From Planctomycetaceae bacterium (GTDB lineage Bacteria; Planctomycetota; Planctomycetia; Pirellulales; Pirellulaceae): a DNA stretch of 64,000 nucleotides. Below, one piece after another: positions 7,792-15,816 of the stretch; the first letter of the stretch is position 1, and each line of letters starts with the position of its first letter. Both the position numbers and the translations under genes were made by a program. The notes beneath the pieces were generated by a model, which was not told the origin of the DNA, ran no database searches, and was given only the letters and a program-made list of their open reading frames with translations. The DNA lies in assembly GCA_027487485.1 (NCBI GenBank), contig JAIYDN010000091.1, positions 372,001-436,000 of the forward strand, read 5' to 3'.

Positions 7792-9231
7792 TTAACTAGA
7801 AAACAGCGATGTAATGGGCTTGCCATCTTCTAGTAAATGGTACGGTCTTCCTTGGGTGTCGCGGGCTTGAAGATTCTCGACACCCATGGCGTGATATACA
7901 GTCTTTGCGATATCTGCAGGTGTCAAAGGATGATCCGCTGGATACTCGGCGAATCGATCGCTCGAGCCGTAAACTTGGCCACCTCGAATGCCGCCCCCTC
8001 CCATGACGACACTCATGCAATGGGTCCAATGATCTCGACCTGCGCCGCCTGGACCGCCAGAACGCGGATCCCCGATCTTGGGTTTTCGCCCCATCTCGCT
8101 TGTCAGCAACAGTAGCGTTTGATCCAGTAGGCCTCGTTGGTGCAAATCCTCTACCAAAGCGGAAAATGCCTGATCGAACTCGGGGAGCAAATTCTCCTTA
8201 AGGCAACCGAAGTTGTTGCCATGCGTGTCCCAGCCTCCTTCACTTTTGCATTTGTCCGCGATGGTTTCGTTTTCTTTCCAAAAGACAGTAACGAATGGTA
8301 CTTCCGCTTCGACCAATCGACGTGCCAATAATAAGCTCATCGAGTTGACCGTCTTTCCATATCGTTCGCGAACCGATTCAGGTTCGCTCGCTACATCGAA
8401 CGCATTCGTGGTACTTGAAGACATCATCAGATCGATCGATCGCTGTTGATGTTGCTTCCAGGTTCGAATCGCGGCTACGTTTTCAAACTTGGCTCGAGCG
8501 TTATCTAGCTTTCCCAACAGGAGTTTGCGGGATTGCAACATCTCGGGAGTCACATCACCAGACAGAGTTAACGAAGGTGCCTGAAACGAGAGCGGTTCCG
8601 CCAAACTGCCGTTCACATACAACGGATCGTATTCTACTCCCAGTTTGGCCGAGAACTGTCCCGGTCGTGTGTAGGGAGCTTTGCTTGGCATGTGGGGAAG
8701 TGTGATCGCATTAGGTAGGCCCGGATGAAGCGGTCTTTGTGATCCCACAACAGACCCAATGAACGGCCAATCATCGGCATAAGGTCTTCGATCGTTTCCT
8801 TGCGACAAGAAAGTTGGGTCGGGAACGTGGCCTGTCAGTTGATAGTAGTACCCAGCGTGGTGGTCATTTGTACTGACGCTAGCGCCCACGGATCGAACAA
8901 TCGCCAGATGATGCATCTGTTTGGCAGTGAGAGGCAGATGCTCGCCGATCATGACGCCTTGGGCGGATGTTGTGATCGGCGAAAACGGACCACGATACTC
9001 CGAGGGAGCATCAGGCTTGAGATCCCACATGTCGATGTGCGAGGAGCCACCGCATAAGAAGAACAGGATTACTGACTTTGCCTTGCCGCCTCCCATGTGG
9101 TTCGCTGGAAGTTCTGAATTCCTAGCAAGCAATGGTCTAGAGGCACCTACAGACAATCCAGCCAAGCCGGTTGCTGACGCGATCAAGAAACTGCGACGCT
9201 GGGCGTTAGTGCCCTTATTGAAGCGAGCCAT
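7792..9231 (-). CDS. DUF1501 family secreted protein (sulfatase-like fold)
   Basis: The protein has about 479 residues and a twin-arginine-like signal (QRRSFLIASATGLAGLSVGA). DUF1501 proteins are abundant in planctomycetes and belong to the alkaline-phosphatase-like superfamily; diagnostic phrases here are SVILFFLCGGSSHIDMWDLK, HHLAIVRSVGASVSTNDHHA, and TSEMGRKPKIGDPRSGGPGG followed by GRDHWTHCMSVVMGGGGIRG. The substrate is unknown. The start was chosen at ATG 9231 because the residues before it (to 9366) are not signal-like and the next one begins a proper Tat-like leader. DUF1501 genes are usually coupled to a DUF1549/DUF1553 cytochrome-like partner; none is adjacent here. The divergent neighbour is an esterase-like hydrolase. 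Confidence 0.9.
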   Translation of the reverse strand: MARFNKGTNAQRRSFLIASATGLAGLSVGASRPLLARNSELPANHMGGGKAKSVILFFLCGGSSHIDMWDLKPDAPSEYRGPFSPITTSAQGVMIGEHLPLTAKQMHHLAIVRSVGASVSTNDHHAGYYYQLTGHVPDPTFLSQGNDRRPYADDWPFIGSVVGSQRPLHPGLPNAITLPHMPSKAPYTRPGQFSAKLGVEYDPLYVNGSLAEPLSFQAPSLTLSGDVTPEMLQSRKLLLGKLDNARAKFENVAAIRTWKQHQQRSIDLMMSSSTTNAFDVASEPESVRERYGKTVNSMSLLLARRLVEAEVPFVTVFWKENETIADKCKSEGGWDTHGNNFGCLKENLLPEFDQAFSALVEDLHQRGLLDQTLLLLTSEMGRKPKIGDPRSGGPGGAGRDHWTHCMSVVMGGGGIRGGQVYGSSDRFAEYPADHPLTPADIAKTVYHAMGVENLQARDTQGRPYHLLEDGKPITSLFSS

Positions 9232-9445
9232 AGAAAGCCGATGCAATTGCTGGACCTGGGGAGGGGTTCGTTGGGGAGTACTATTGTAGCAAATCGGCGC
9301 GAAGGGAAGGATTGCAATTCGTTGGTCAACTGCGATATGCTTCCTGTGGACGGCATAGACTTGCATTTCAGAGAATGGGGGACATTCCCTAAAAAGGTGG
9401 GAGCCGCAACGCCCCGCTCGGAAAGTTACGCGAGAGAATTAACTC

Positions 9446-10570
9446 ATGGATCATCACGAACCGAGACGAGCCTTTTTCCGCAAGGCTGCGGCTTTAGCCT
9501 TGATCTCGAATACGGCTGAGATTTCGTTTTCCCAAACGACAAATGAGGCTCCCTTTGCAAATGTGCCCCTCGAGTATCGGGACCAATTGGCAAAGATGCG
9601 ATCTCCGCTTCTCTTTAACGATGGTAACTTGGTTGTGACTCAAGCGGACTGGCAACGAAGAAGAAAAGAAATCCAGGCAGCTTGGGTGGGGATTTTGGGC
9701 TCATGGCCGCCAGTTGTCGAACGTCCAACCATCGAGATACTCGAAACCAGCGTTCGTGAAAACGTGACACAACGCCGTGTGCGCGTTCAAATTGCTCCGG
9801 ATCAAACGAGTGATGGCTATATTCTGATACCGAACGGACCAGGTCCATTTCCCGCTGTGTTTGTCCCTTACTACGATCCAGAAACGAGTGTTGGACTCAG
9901 CAATAATCCGCTTCGTGATTTTGCTTGGCAACTTGCACGGCGAGGATTTGTCGGGCTAGCGATTGGGTCTCCTGGTGGAAATGCTCGAATGCCGGTACTG
10001 AGTAAGCAAGCGAGATGCCAACCGCTTTCCTATCTTGGATACATTGCTGCCAACGCTTGGAACGCATTGGCTACCATGCCTGAAGTGGACTCGGTGCGGA
10101 TTGGAATTGTTGGCCATTCGTATGGAGGAAAGTGGGCCATGTTCGGATCCTGCTTATGGGAAAAATATGCGTGTGCAGTTTGGTCCGACCCGGGAATCGT
10201 GTTTGATGAAAAGCGCGAGAGCATTAACTATCAGGAGCCATGGTATCTGGGATTGGACTCGACGACCCGCAAACCAGGACTTGTTCGTGACGACAGTCCT
10301 CGAACAGGAGCCTATAAGACGTTGATTGAAAAGAGCCACGATTTGCACGAACTGCATGCGCTGATGTCTCCGAGACCGTTTATGGTTTCGGGCGGTGAGG
10401 AAGACCCGCCGTCACGTTGGACAGTACTCAACCATACCATTGCGGTGAATAAAATCCTTGGTGTTGAGCATCGTGTATCCATGGCCAATCGAGAGACACA
10501 CGATCCGACTGAGGTGTCCAACGAAGAGATTTATCGTTTTCTCGACTATTGGCTAAATCGAAAGCAATGA
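9446..10570 (+). CDS. Secreted alpha/beta hydrolase (acetyl xylan esterase/dienelactone hydrolase-like)
   Basis: The product is 374 residues with a Tat-like leader (RRAFFRKAAALALISNTAEI). The alpha/beta-hydrolase nucleophile elbow is GHSYGG (about residue 225), and the histidine is in NRETHDPTEVS near the C-terminus, just before FLDYWLN; the acid residue is probably in SGGEEDPPSRW. The fold and GSPGGNAR oxyanion-region loop resemble planctomycete acetyl xylan esterase-like and dienelactone hydrolase-like enzymes. Likely role: periplasmic ester cleavage during polysaccharide breakdown; the substrate is not visible. It is divergent from the DUF1501 gene with a 214-bp spacer. Confidence 0.85.
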   Translation: MDHHEPRRAFFRKAAALALISNTAEISFSQTTNEAPFANVPLEYRDQLAKMRSPLLFNDGNLVVTQADWQRRRKEIQAAWVGILGSWPPVVERPTIEILETSVRENVTQRRVRVQIAPDQTSDGYILIPNGPGPFPAVFVPYYDPETSVGLSNNPLRDFAWQLARRGFVGLAIGSPGGNARMPVLSKQARCQPLSYLGYIAANAWNALATMPEVDSVRIGIVGHSYGGKWAMFGSCLWEKYACAVWSDPGIVFDEKRESINYQEPWYLGLDSTTRKPGLVRDDSPRTGAYKTLIEKSHDLHELHALMSPRPFMVSGGEEDPPSRWTVLNHTIAVNKILGVEHRVSMANRETHDPTEVSNEEIYRFLDYWLNRKQ

Positions 10571-10623
10571 AGACATATCGGTATTTGCTTAGTCCCAGTT
10601 ATGGTCAGTCGCCATCCAAGGAT

Positions 10624-10786
10624 TCAGGCCTCTTTGATTCAGAATGTAACTCTGCTGCCGAGGTTTTGAATCACGGAGACAATGTTCAGGAGCAATAATT
10701 TCGCGCCGAAGAGTCGGTTGACTCAACCACTAGCCAACCCTACGGAACCTCCACACCACCATCAAAGAGGCCTGACCCCTTTGATG
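10624..10786. repeat. Inverted-repeat-bounded segment (possible mobile remnant)
   Basis: CAGGCCTCTTTGAT at 10625-10638 is repeated as its exact reverse complement ATCAAAGAGGCCTG at 10761-10774, about 120 bp away. The right end also forms its own hairpin, CATCAAAG...CTTTGATG (10760-10786). No gene lies between. A short non-autonomous element or two hairpin repeats in opposite orientation would both explain this. Confidence 0.5.
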
Positions 10787-10923
10787 CTACCTGGGACGAA
10801 AAATATCAGAACCTTGCTTTTGAGAACGATCTTTCGCCCCACATTTTTCGACCGCAAGTGCCGAGTCGATCTGGGCCACTCACCTTCCTGATCAAAACAA
10901 TACGACAATGATACGACCGGGCC

Positions 10924-11115
10924 TGTAGCATTCAGTTGTGCGCTCCGCCGAGGCAAGCTCGACGGAAGCGGAACTCCTGGCGGTGCTGGTGGGCTTGGTA
11001 GAGTTCAGTTGTGCGCTCCGCCGAGATAAACTCGACGGAAGCGGATCTCCTGGCGGAACTGATGAGCTTGGTAGCTTGCAGTTGTGCGCTCCGCCGAGGC
11101 GAGCTCGACGGAAGC
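10924..11115 (+). repeat. Three tandem 73-bp REP-like units
   Basis: Units start at 10924, 10997 and 11070, exactly 73 bp apart; the third is cut after its hairpin. Each has a GTAG box, the phrase TTCAGTTGTGCG (TGCAGTTGTGCG in unit 3), then the hairpin CTCCGCCGAG-loop-CTCGACGGAAG. The loop differs between units (gcaag, ataaa, gcgag). This is the same hairpin as the left end of the 246-bp elements at 5082 and 7513. The remaining bases of the 10571-11264 gap hold no supportable gene. Confidence 0.8.
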
Positions 11116-11264
11116 TTTTGATTTTGCTGCGTTAGTACGCCTGCGGCTGACCGTTATACGATTGATGGAACGGTATTGCCGTTCAACGAGGGAACCATCA
11201 CGACCTAGGCTCTGTTGGCAATCTTGGCGCTGGGTCGCTCACGAGATACCAGCTATGCTTGACG

Positions 11265-12203
11265 CTAGATCTTGGCGCCTGCGCCTTTGGTGAACGCCAT
11301 GAAGGCGGATTCTAGATTGATCTCTTCTTCCGAGAAACGACGAATGGCAATGCCATTGTTTATCAACAAGGTTGAAAGGGAAGAATAGTCTGCGTCATAA
11401 TCTCTAAGAGTTACTCGCACCATCCCATCCACGATGTTCGTGTCCTTGACGATACTGTCTTGGCTGGCAATCTTCGCCGCCTGATCCAGTTGTTTGGCTT
11501 GTGCAGGTTCAATCAGTATCACCATGTCGGGTCGCACTTGCCTTATGATGGCCGTTACATCGTTGTTCGCAATCAAGACTCCCGAGTCGATGATGCCTAC
11601 CTTGTTACAAACGTCCGCAAGCTCCGGCAAAATGTGACTGCTGACAATAATGGTCTTCCCCATCGATCCCAAACGTCGCATCAACGCGCGCATTTCGATC
11701 CGTGCCCGTGGGTCCAAGCCGCTGAGAGGTTCATCCAACAACAAGACTGCTGGATCGTGCAACAAGACTCGAGCTAATCCCAACCGCTGTGTCTGGCCTC
11801 TGGAAAGCGTGTTTGCATAGGCGTCTCGTTTGAATTCCAGGTCGACCACTTCCAACATTTCGTCACAACGTTTGCGACGTGCATGAGGGGCGATTCGATA
11901 CGCGGCCGCAAAGAACTCCAAGTATTCAATGACGGTCATGTCGTCATATACGCCGAAGAAATCGGGCATGTAGCCCACCAAGCGTCGGATCTCTTTGGGA
12001 TGCGTGTAGATCGAATAACCACACACGTAGGCTTCACCATATGTGGGTGTCAGAAGGGTCGCGATGATTCGCATGGTGGTTGTTTTTCCAGCACCATTTG
12101 GCCCGATAAAACCAAATAAATCTCCTTGCCCTAAGTCCAAGTCGATATCGCGGATCGCAACCATCTCGTCGTATTTTTTGGTCAACTGGGATGTCTTGAT
12201 CAT
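11265..12203 (-). CDS. ABC transporter ATP-binding protein
   Basis: The 312-residue protein is a single ABC ATPase of the ABC-2/NatA-like class. It has Walker A GPNGAGKTTT (about residues 34-43), a signature LSRGQTQRLGL, Walker B VLLLDEPLSGLD and switch histidine SSHILPEL. The final third (from about residue 215) is the regulatory tail common in this class. The start is ATG at 12203, 14 bp after the stop of the large upstream membrane protein, so they form an operon. No ABC-2 permease follows; the next 690 bp are repeats. The likely role is to energise a membrane complex with the upstream gene product. Confidence 0.92.
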   Translation of the reverse strand: MIKTSQLTKKYDEMVAIRDIDLDLGQGDLFGFIGPNGAGKTTTMRIIATLLTPTYGEAYVCGYSIYTHPKEIRRLVGYMPDFFGVYDDMTVIEYLEFFAAAYRIAPHARRKRCDEMLEVVDLEFKRDAYANTLSRGQTQRLGLARVLLHDPAVLLLDEPLSGLDPRARIEMRALMRRLGSMGKTIIVSSHILPELADVCNKVGIIDSGVLIANNDVTAIIRQVRPDMVILIEPAQAKQLDQAAKIASQDSIVKDTNIVDGMVRVTLRDYDADYSSLSTLLINNGIAIRRFSEEEINLESAFMAFTKGAGAKI

Positions 12204-12217
12204 GAAGCACGCCGCTC

Positions 12218-14515
12218 TTACTTGGTGGGATTAATCTGAAAGGTGGAAGGTGCAGGCTTGGTGGAACGAGCCACCGGAATCAACAATCGCACAAAGGTCT
12301 TTCGAACCCCTTCGATCGGCTGAACGGGAACGGAATCACGCTGGATCGACCAGACCAGAGCCGCCTCGTCCACTTCGGCCAACAGCACCGCCCGGTCGTA
12401 GCGAACAACGTCGGAAGCATCGAGCGTACTGAGGTACCGATTGTAAAGCCCTGTGTAATTGCTTCCGCCTGATGCTTGATGGAACACAATCATTTCAAAC
12501 AGTCGACCTAGGTTGTCGTTTCCACCGGGGTTCCAGGGTGAACTGCGCTCTTCACCACCCACATTCTGACGACGCTGCAATCTTCGCACCACGTCTTTGG
12601 GAAGAGTGCTGGAATTGATCGTTACCATTTCGCCGGATCGTAGACGTGTGTTGTTGAAGTACGCTCGACCACGATAAACCAACATGCTGTTCATCAAATC
12701 CAGATCCAACGGATTGACGAAGCTGCCTTCCAACAGGTCAATGGACCCTGCGACCGTGCTCAGTGCATGGGCCGTGTCAGGAATAGAAATGTCCTCGCTC
12801 CATGACGCGTTCAAGGATTTGGTGCCGGCGGCGGGAATCCCGATGCCAAACAAACCTTTTTGGATGTCCGATGTCTGCTCGCGATCCAATCGATCTTCAG
12901 TCACGCCGTGGATTTGGTAGGTGGGCATGCCGCGATCGGTTGCAACGGTGGATTCAAATCCGCCAAGACCTTTCCCAGGTTGTCCGAACCAGTCCAAAGG
13001 GACCGTTGGGGTTGAGCCTGTTTTGTCAGGATCGTTCAGTTTTCTTCTGCGGCTTGCAACAAAATCAAACGTACCACGAACCCCACCGTAAAAGTGACTG
13101 TATCCACGGCCGGTGACCGTTTGGGATTGGTAGTCAATATCGATCAGTTCCAAGGAATTCATGCTGGGTTCTGCGGGCTTCCAGGACCGTGCCATGCCCA
13201 TGGCAATCAGGCAGCTTCCTGCAGAACATAAAATCAAAGTGATCCAGGTTCCTCGTGGACGTTTCCAAGCTTTGGAAACTAAAAAGTAGTCCAGTGGTCC
13301 GATCAACAAACACAGAGCTCCAACCAGGATAGAAATCGAGGTCAAGTTTCCAAGTGTCAACTGTGGAAAGCGATCCAGGGTTGCGTTCAGCTGGCCAGAC
13401 AAGTCATCGTACCCTTGGTATCGGAGCTTTTCCCGCTGTACCGTTTTCTTTTCCCATTGGTCTGCCAAAAGCGATTTCAATAGGGCTGGGCGACTTTCCC
13501 AGGGAAGAATCTCGGGGCTATCGATCTCGGTTCCGATGTACAGGACCTTGCCTGCGCCATGGGCCCATTTCGCAAGGAGCGGAAACTTGATTCGCTCCGC
13601 CGTTTGTGCCGTCACATCCACGGTTCCCGTCCGCAGCGTGCAGACCGCGCATGTCAATTTATCGAGAGGACTTTGGGACCCAAGAAACGATTCCAAGGGA
13701 GCAGAATCACATCGGTCTACAACCCCACCGAAGGAACCTGGCAAGATGGATGCCAGATCCGGTTTGTCGATCCAACTGGCGGACTGACTGCCTAAACTCA
13801 AAACCAGCCGTCCACCTCGGGTAAGCCAAGTTCGAAGTGCTTGTGCTTGAGTCGCCTGGATCGATTCGTTGAGCGTCTTGTTGGAGGAAGACATCACCAC
13901 GAGATCGACCCCTTCGTATCCTTGCCATTGGGTTGGCAATTGATCGGCTTGCGTGAGTGTCGCCAAGGAAAATTCGGGCAGTGCACCTCGGGCTGATTTC
14001 ATGGCTCCTTGGTCCAATTGAAGCTTATCGGAACCAATACCAACGACCCAAGGCTGGGTGGCTGGCAATACTTGCCCCCGTTCCTGGTCGGTCAACGATC
14101 GTTCGAAAACAAGTCCGCCGGTATTATCCAGAAGGCGAACCATGATCGGTCGATTGTGACGACCGTGCTTTACAAATACACGAAGGCGATACGGCGTTGC
14201 AGGCTGCAACTGAAAAGCCCAGGAGGGGTCGGTGTAGACCACATTCACACCATCCCCATCGCAGGTTTGAATCTGAATGGTGCCGCTAATTGCGTCGCTG
14301 GATGTAATGTCGAGAGTCGTTGCAGTTGGGTAACCAACTTTCCAAACGCCCCCTAGACCCATGTTTGCGACAAAAGAGACATCCGCCTTCGCGGTGTTGC
14401 TAGTCGCAACTGGACTTGCGGCTGTCGAATTAGCCTCTTGCGAAAAAGCGATTTCGGCAAGTGAGGGCAGAAGAAGCCCTAACAGCAAGACAATGCATCT
14501 AAGACCACCAGCCAT
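12218..14515 (-). CDS. Large membrane-anchored exported protein, GldG-like/glutamine-amidotransferase-like domain
   Basis: The product is about 765 residues. ATG at 14515 gives a signal peptide (GGLRCIVLLLGLLLPSLAEI). The middle third contains a class-I-amidotransferase-like or GldG/IftA-like domain (VDLVVMSSSN, ALRTWLTRGGRLVLSLGSQ, HGAGKVLYIGTEIDSPEILP), followed by two membrane helices (LTSISILVGALCLLIGPLDY and TWITLILCSAGSCLIAMGMA), then a beta-rich C-terminal domain. Such proteins lie beside ABC ATPases in planctomycete operons thought to act in gliding or envelope export; the exact role is unknown. A longer reading to 14626 is rejected because it crosses the terminator of the preceding gene at 14569-14598. 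Confidence 0.75.
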   Translation of the reverse strand: MAGGLRCIVLLLGLLLPSLAEIAFSQEANSTAASPVATSNTAKADVSFVANMGLGGVWKVGYPTATTLDITSSDAISGTIQIQTCDGDGVNVVYTDPSWAFQLQPATPYRLRVFVKHGRHNRPIMVRLLDNTGGLVFERSLTDQERGQVLPATQPWVVGIGSDKLQLDQGAMKSARGALPEFSLATLTQADQLPTQWQGYEGVDLVVMSSSNKTLNESIQATQAQALRTWLTRGGRLVLSLGSQSASWIDKPDLASILPGSFGGVVDRCDSAPLESFLGSQSPLDKLTCAVCTLRTGTVDVTAQTAERIKFPLLAKWAHGAGKVLYIGTEIDSPEILPWESRPALLKSLLADQWEKKTVQREKLRYQGYDDLSGQLNATLDRFPQLTLGNLTSISILVGALCLLIGPLDYFLVSKAWKRPRGTWITLILCSAGSCLIAMGMARSWKPAEPSMNSLELIDIDYQSQTVTGRGYSHFYGGVRGTFDFVASRRRKLNDPDKTGSTPTVPLDWFGQPGKGLGGFESTVATDRGMPTYQIHGVTEDRLDREQTSDIQKGLFGIGIPAAGTKSLNASWSEDISIPDTAHALSTVAGSIDLLEGSFVNPLDLDLMNSMLVYRGRAYFNNTRLRSGEMVTINSSTLPKDVVRRLQRRQNVGGEERSSPWNPGGNDNLGRLFEMIVFHQASGGSNYTGLYNRYLSTLDASDVVRYDRAVLLAEVDEAALVWSIQRDSVPVQPIEGVRKTFVRLLIPVARSTKPAPSTFQINPTK

Positions 14516-14568
14516 GGAGCGGAAGGGGCGAGTGGAAATCGCGGACGAAGTCCGCTTTCTGCTAGCGC

Positions 14569-14598
14569 AAAAAAAGTGTGCTCTCCGGAGAGAGCACA
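14569..14598 (-). terminator. Rho-independent terminator of the DUF1080 gene
   Basis: On the minus strand TGTGCTCTC and GAGAGCACA pair around a four-base loop (14577-14598), followed directly by a run of seven T (14569-14575). It lies 44 bp beyond the stop of the DUF1080 gene and upstream of the start of the next gene. Confidence 0.85.
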
Positions 14599-14641
14599 AA
14601 ATGTTACGAACGTATTGAAGTTGCAAATTGATCAGTCGTTC

Positions 14642-15646
14642 TTAATCGAGTCGTTTGACCATCAAGTTCTTGAAGTAAACCCGGCTTCCTGGGTCGTGAG
14701 CTTGCAGAGCAAAAGTTCCTTCATCTAGAACGCGGGTAAAATCATTACCTGCCTTTTGACCTTCTGGTTCAGTGTAATCTACCAAGGTTTTTCCGTTGAC
14801 CTTCAGAGTGATTTGTTTTCCCTGAACGATAATTTCTTGGGTGTACCATTCGTTATCCTTGGCAGCTGGTTCAGCAACGTTCTTGACTTGGTAGATGCTG
14901 CTAGTCTTGATCGGGTCGGATGCGGTCAAGTTGACTTGGCATTCGAAGCCGTACTTGGGCCAGCCTGTTTCTTGAAACTTGGTGTGGAAATAGATGCCCG
15001 CGTTGCTGTTGGGCATTGTCTTCACGTCGGCCTTGAAGTGAAAGTTCTTGAAAGGCTTGCTGTCGCCGACATAAAAAATGTGGCTTCGTTCGCCTTGGCA
15101 AACCAAGCAGCCATCTTCCACTTTCCAGCTGGCGGCGTTTTCATTCACCTTCCATCCGGTCATGCTTTTGCCGTCGAATAGCTCGACAAATTCCGATGCG
15201 TTGTTGAAGGAGATCAACTTGGCAGCGGTTGGCTGCTTGCCCAACTTGTCGCCACCGGGAAGTTCACCAGCTTGGATCTTTTCGCCGAAGGTCTTGGACT
15301 CGCCTTCTTTCTTCTTTTCTTCAGCCTTCTTGAAAATCTCTTCGATTTCCTTCTTGGCCTTTTCAGCATCAGACTTCAGCATGGGCTGGTACTTTTTCTT
15401 ATCCAATCCCAAATCATGAAGCGCATCGCCGTAGGGATTGTGCTTCTTTTTGTTTTCTTTGTCGATGTGACAAACGTTGCACTTGGCTTCGCCAACCAAT
15501 GCCTTGAACGCTTCGTCCTTACTTCCTTCGACGTAGACTCGACCAAATTGTTCGCCGAACTCTTTAATGGCAAACGCGGATTTGGACGACACAGCTGCCA
15601 TCAGAGCGACGGCGCAAACAAAAAATGCAATTCTCATGCGAGACAT
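14642..15646 (-). CDS. CxxCH heme-motif plus DUF1080 (3-keto-disaccharide hydrolase-like) secreted protein
   Basis: The 334-residue protein has a signal peptide (residues 1-26), a single c-type heme motif CNVCH (56-60) in a small cytochrome-like segment, a lysine/glutamate-rich probable coiled coil (about 92-120), and a C-terminal DUF1080 domain (about 150-333; VELFDGKSMTGW, NSNAGIYFH, FECQVN, GTFALQAHDPGSRVYFKNL). DUF1080 is a concanavalin-like fold; members act on 3-keto-glycosides. The combination suggests an exported sugar-binding or sugar-cleaving protein tied to electron transfer, which would suit oxidation-elimination of glycosides; this is inference. Starts at 15646 and 15637 are both ATG. 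It has its own terminator and stands between alaS and the ABC operon. Confidence 0.88.
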   Translation of the reverse strand: MSRMRIAFFVCAVALMAAVSSKSAFAIKEFGEQFGRVYVEGSKDEAFKALVGEAKCNVCHIDKENKKKHNPYGDALHDLGLDKKKYQPMLKSDAEKAKKEIEEIFKKAEEKKKEGESKTFGEKIQAGELPGGDKLGKQPTAAKLISFNNASEFVELFDGKSMTGWKVNENAASWKVEDGCLVCQGERSHIFYVGDSKPFKNFHFKADVKTMPNSNAGIYFHTKFQETGWPKYGFECQVNLTASDPIKTSSIYQVKNVAEPAAKDNEWYTQEIIVQGKQITLKVNGKTLVDYTEPEGQKAGNDFTRVLDEGTFALQAHDPGSRVYFKNLMVKRLD

Positions 15647-15816
15647 GTCTCCATAGGGTGGGATGTGAGGAAGTTCCTAGTGAAACTCCGCTCGAAACTT
15701 CTAGCTAGCAGGCTCTGATTAAAATAGCAGAACCTGCCGCTGTCAAACAGTGTAGCTGATGCAAGGCAAATAACGGGCCGAAAAGAGCGATCCACCTTTC
15801 ATCGCGGTTGTTCTAT

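Noticed and set aside
7527-7799. Open frame within copy 2 of the 246-bp repeat
   Set aside because: Same repeat-derived reading as at 5096; no ribosome site and no independent coding support.
10924-11115. Possible CRISPR-like array
   Set aside because: There are only three units, the intervening sequences are nearly identical rather than unique, the units contain strong hairpins, and no cas genes are present.
14516-14626. Upstream extension of the GldG-like protein
   Set aside because: The extension crosses the rho-independent terminator at 14569-14598, and the internal ATG at 14515 opens a good signal peptide.
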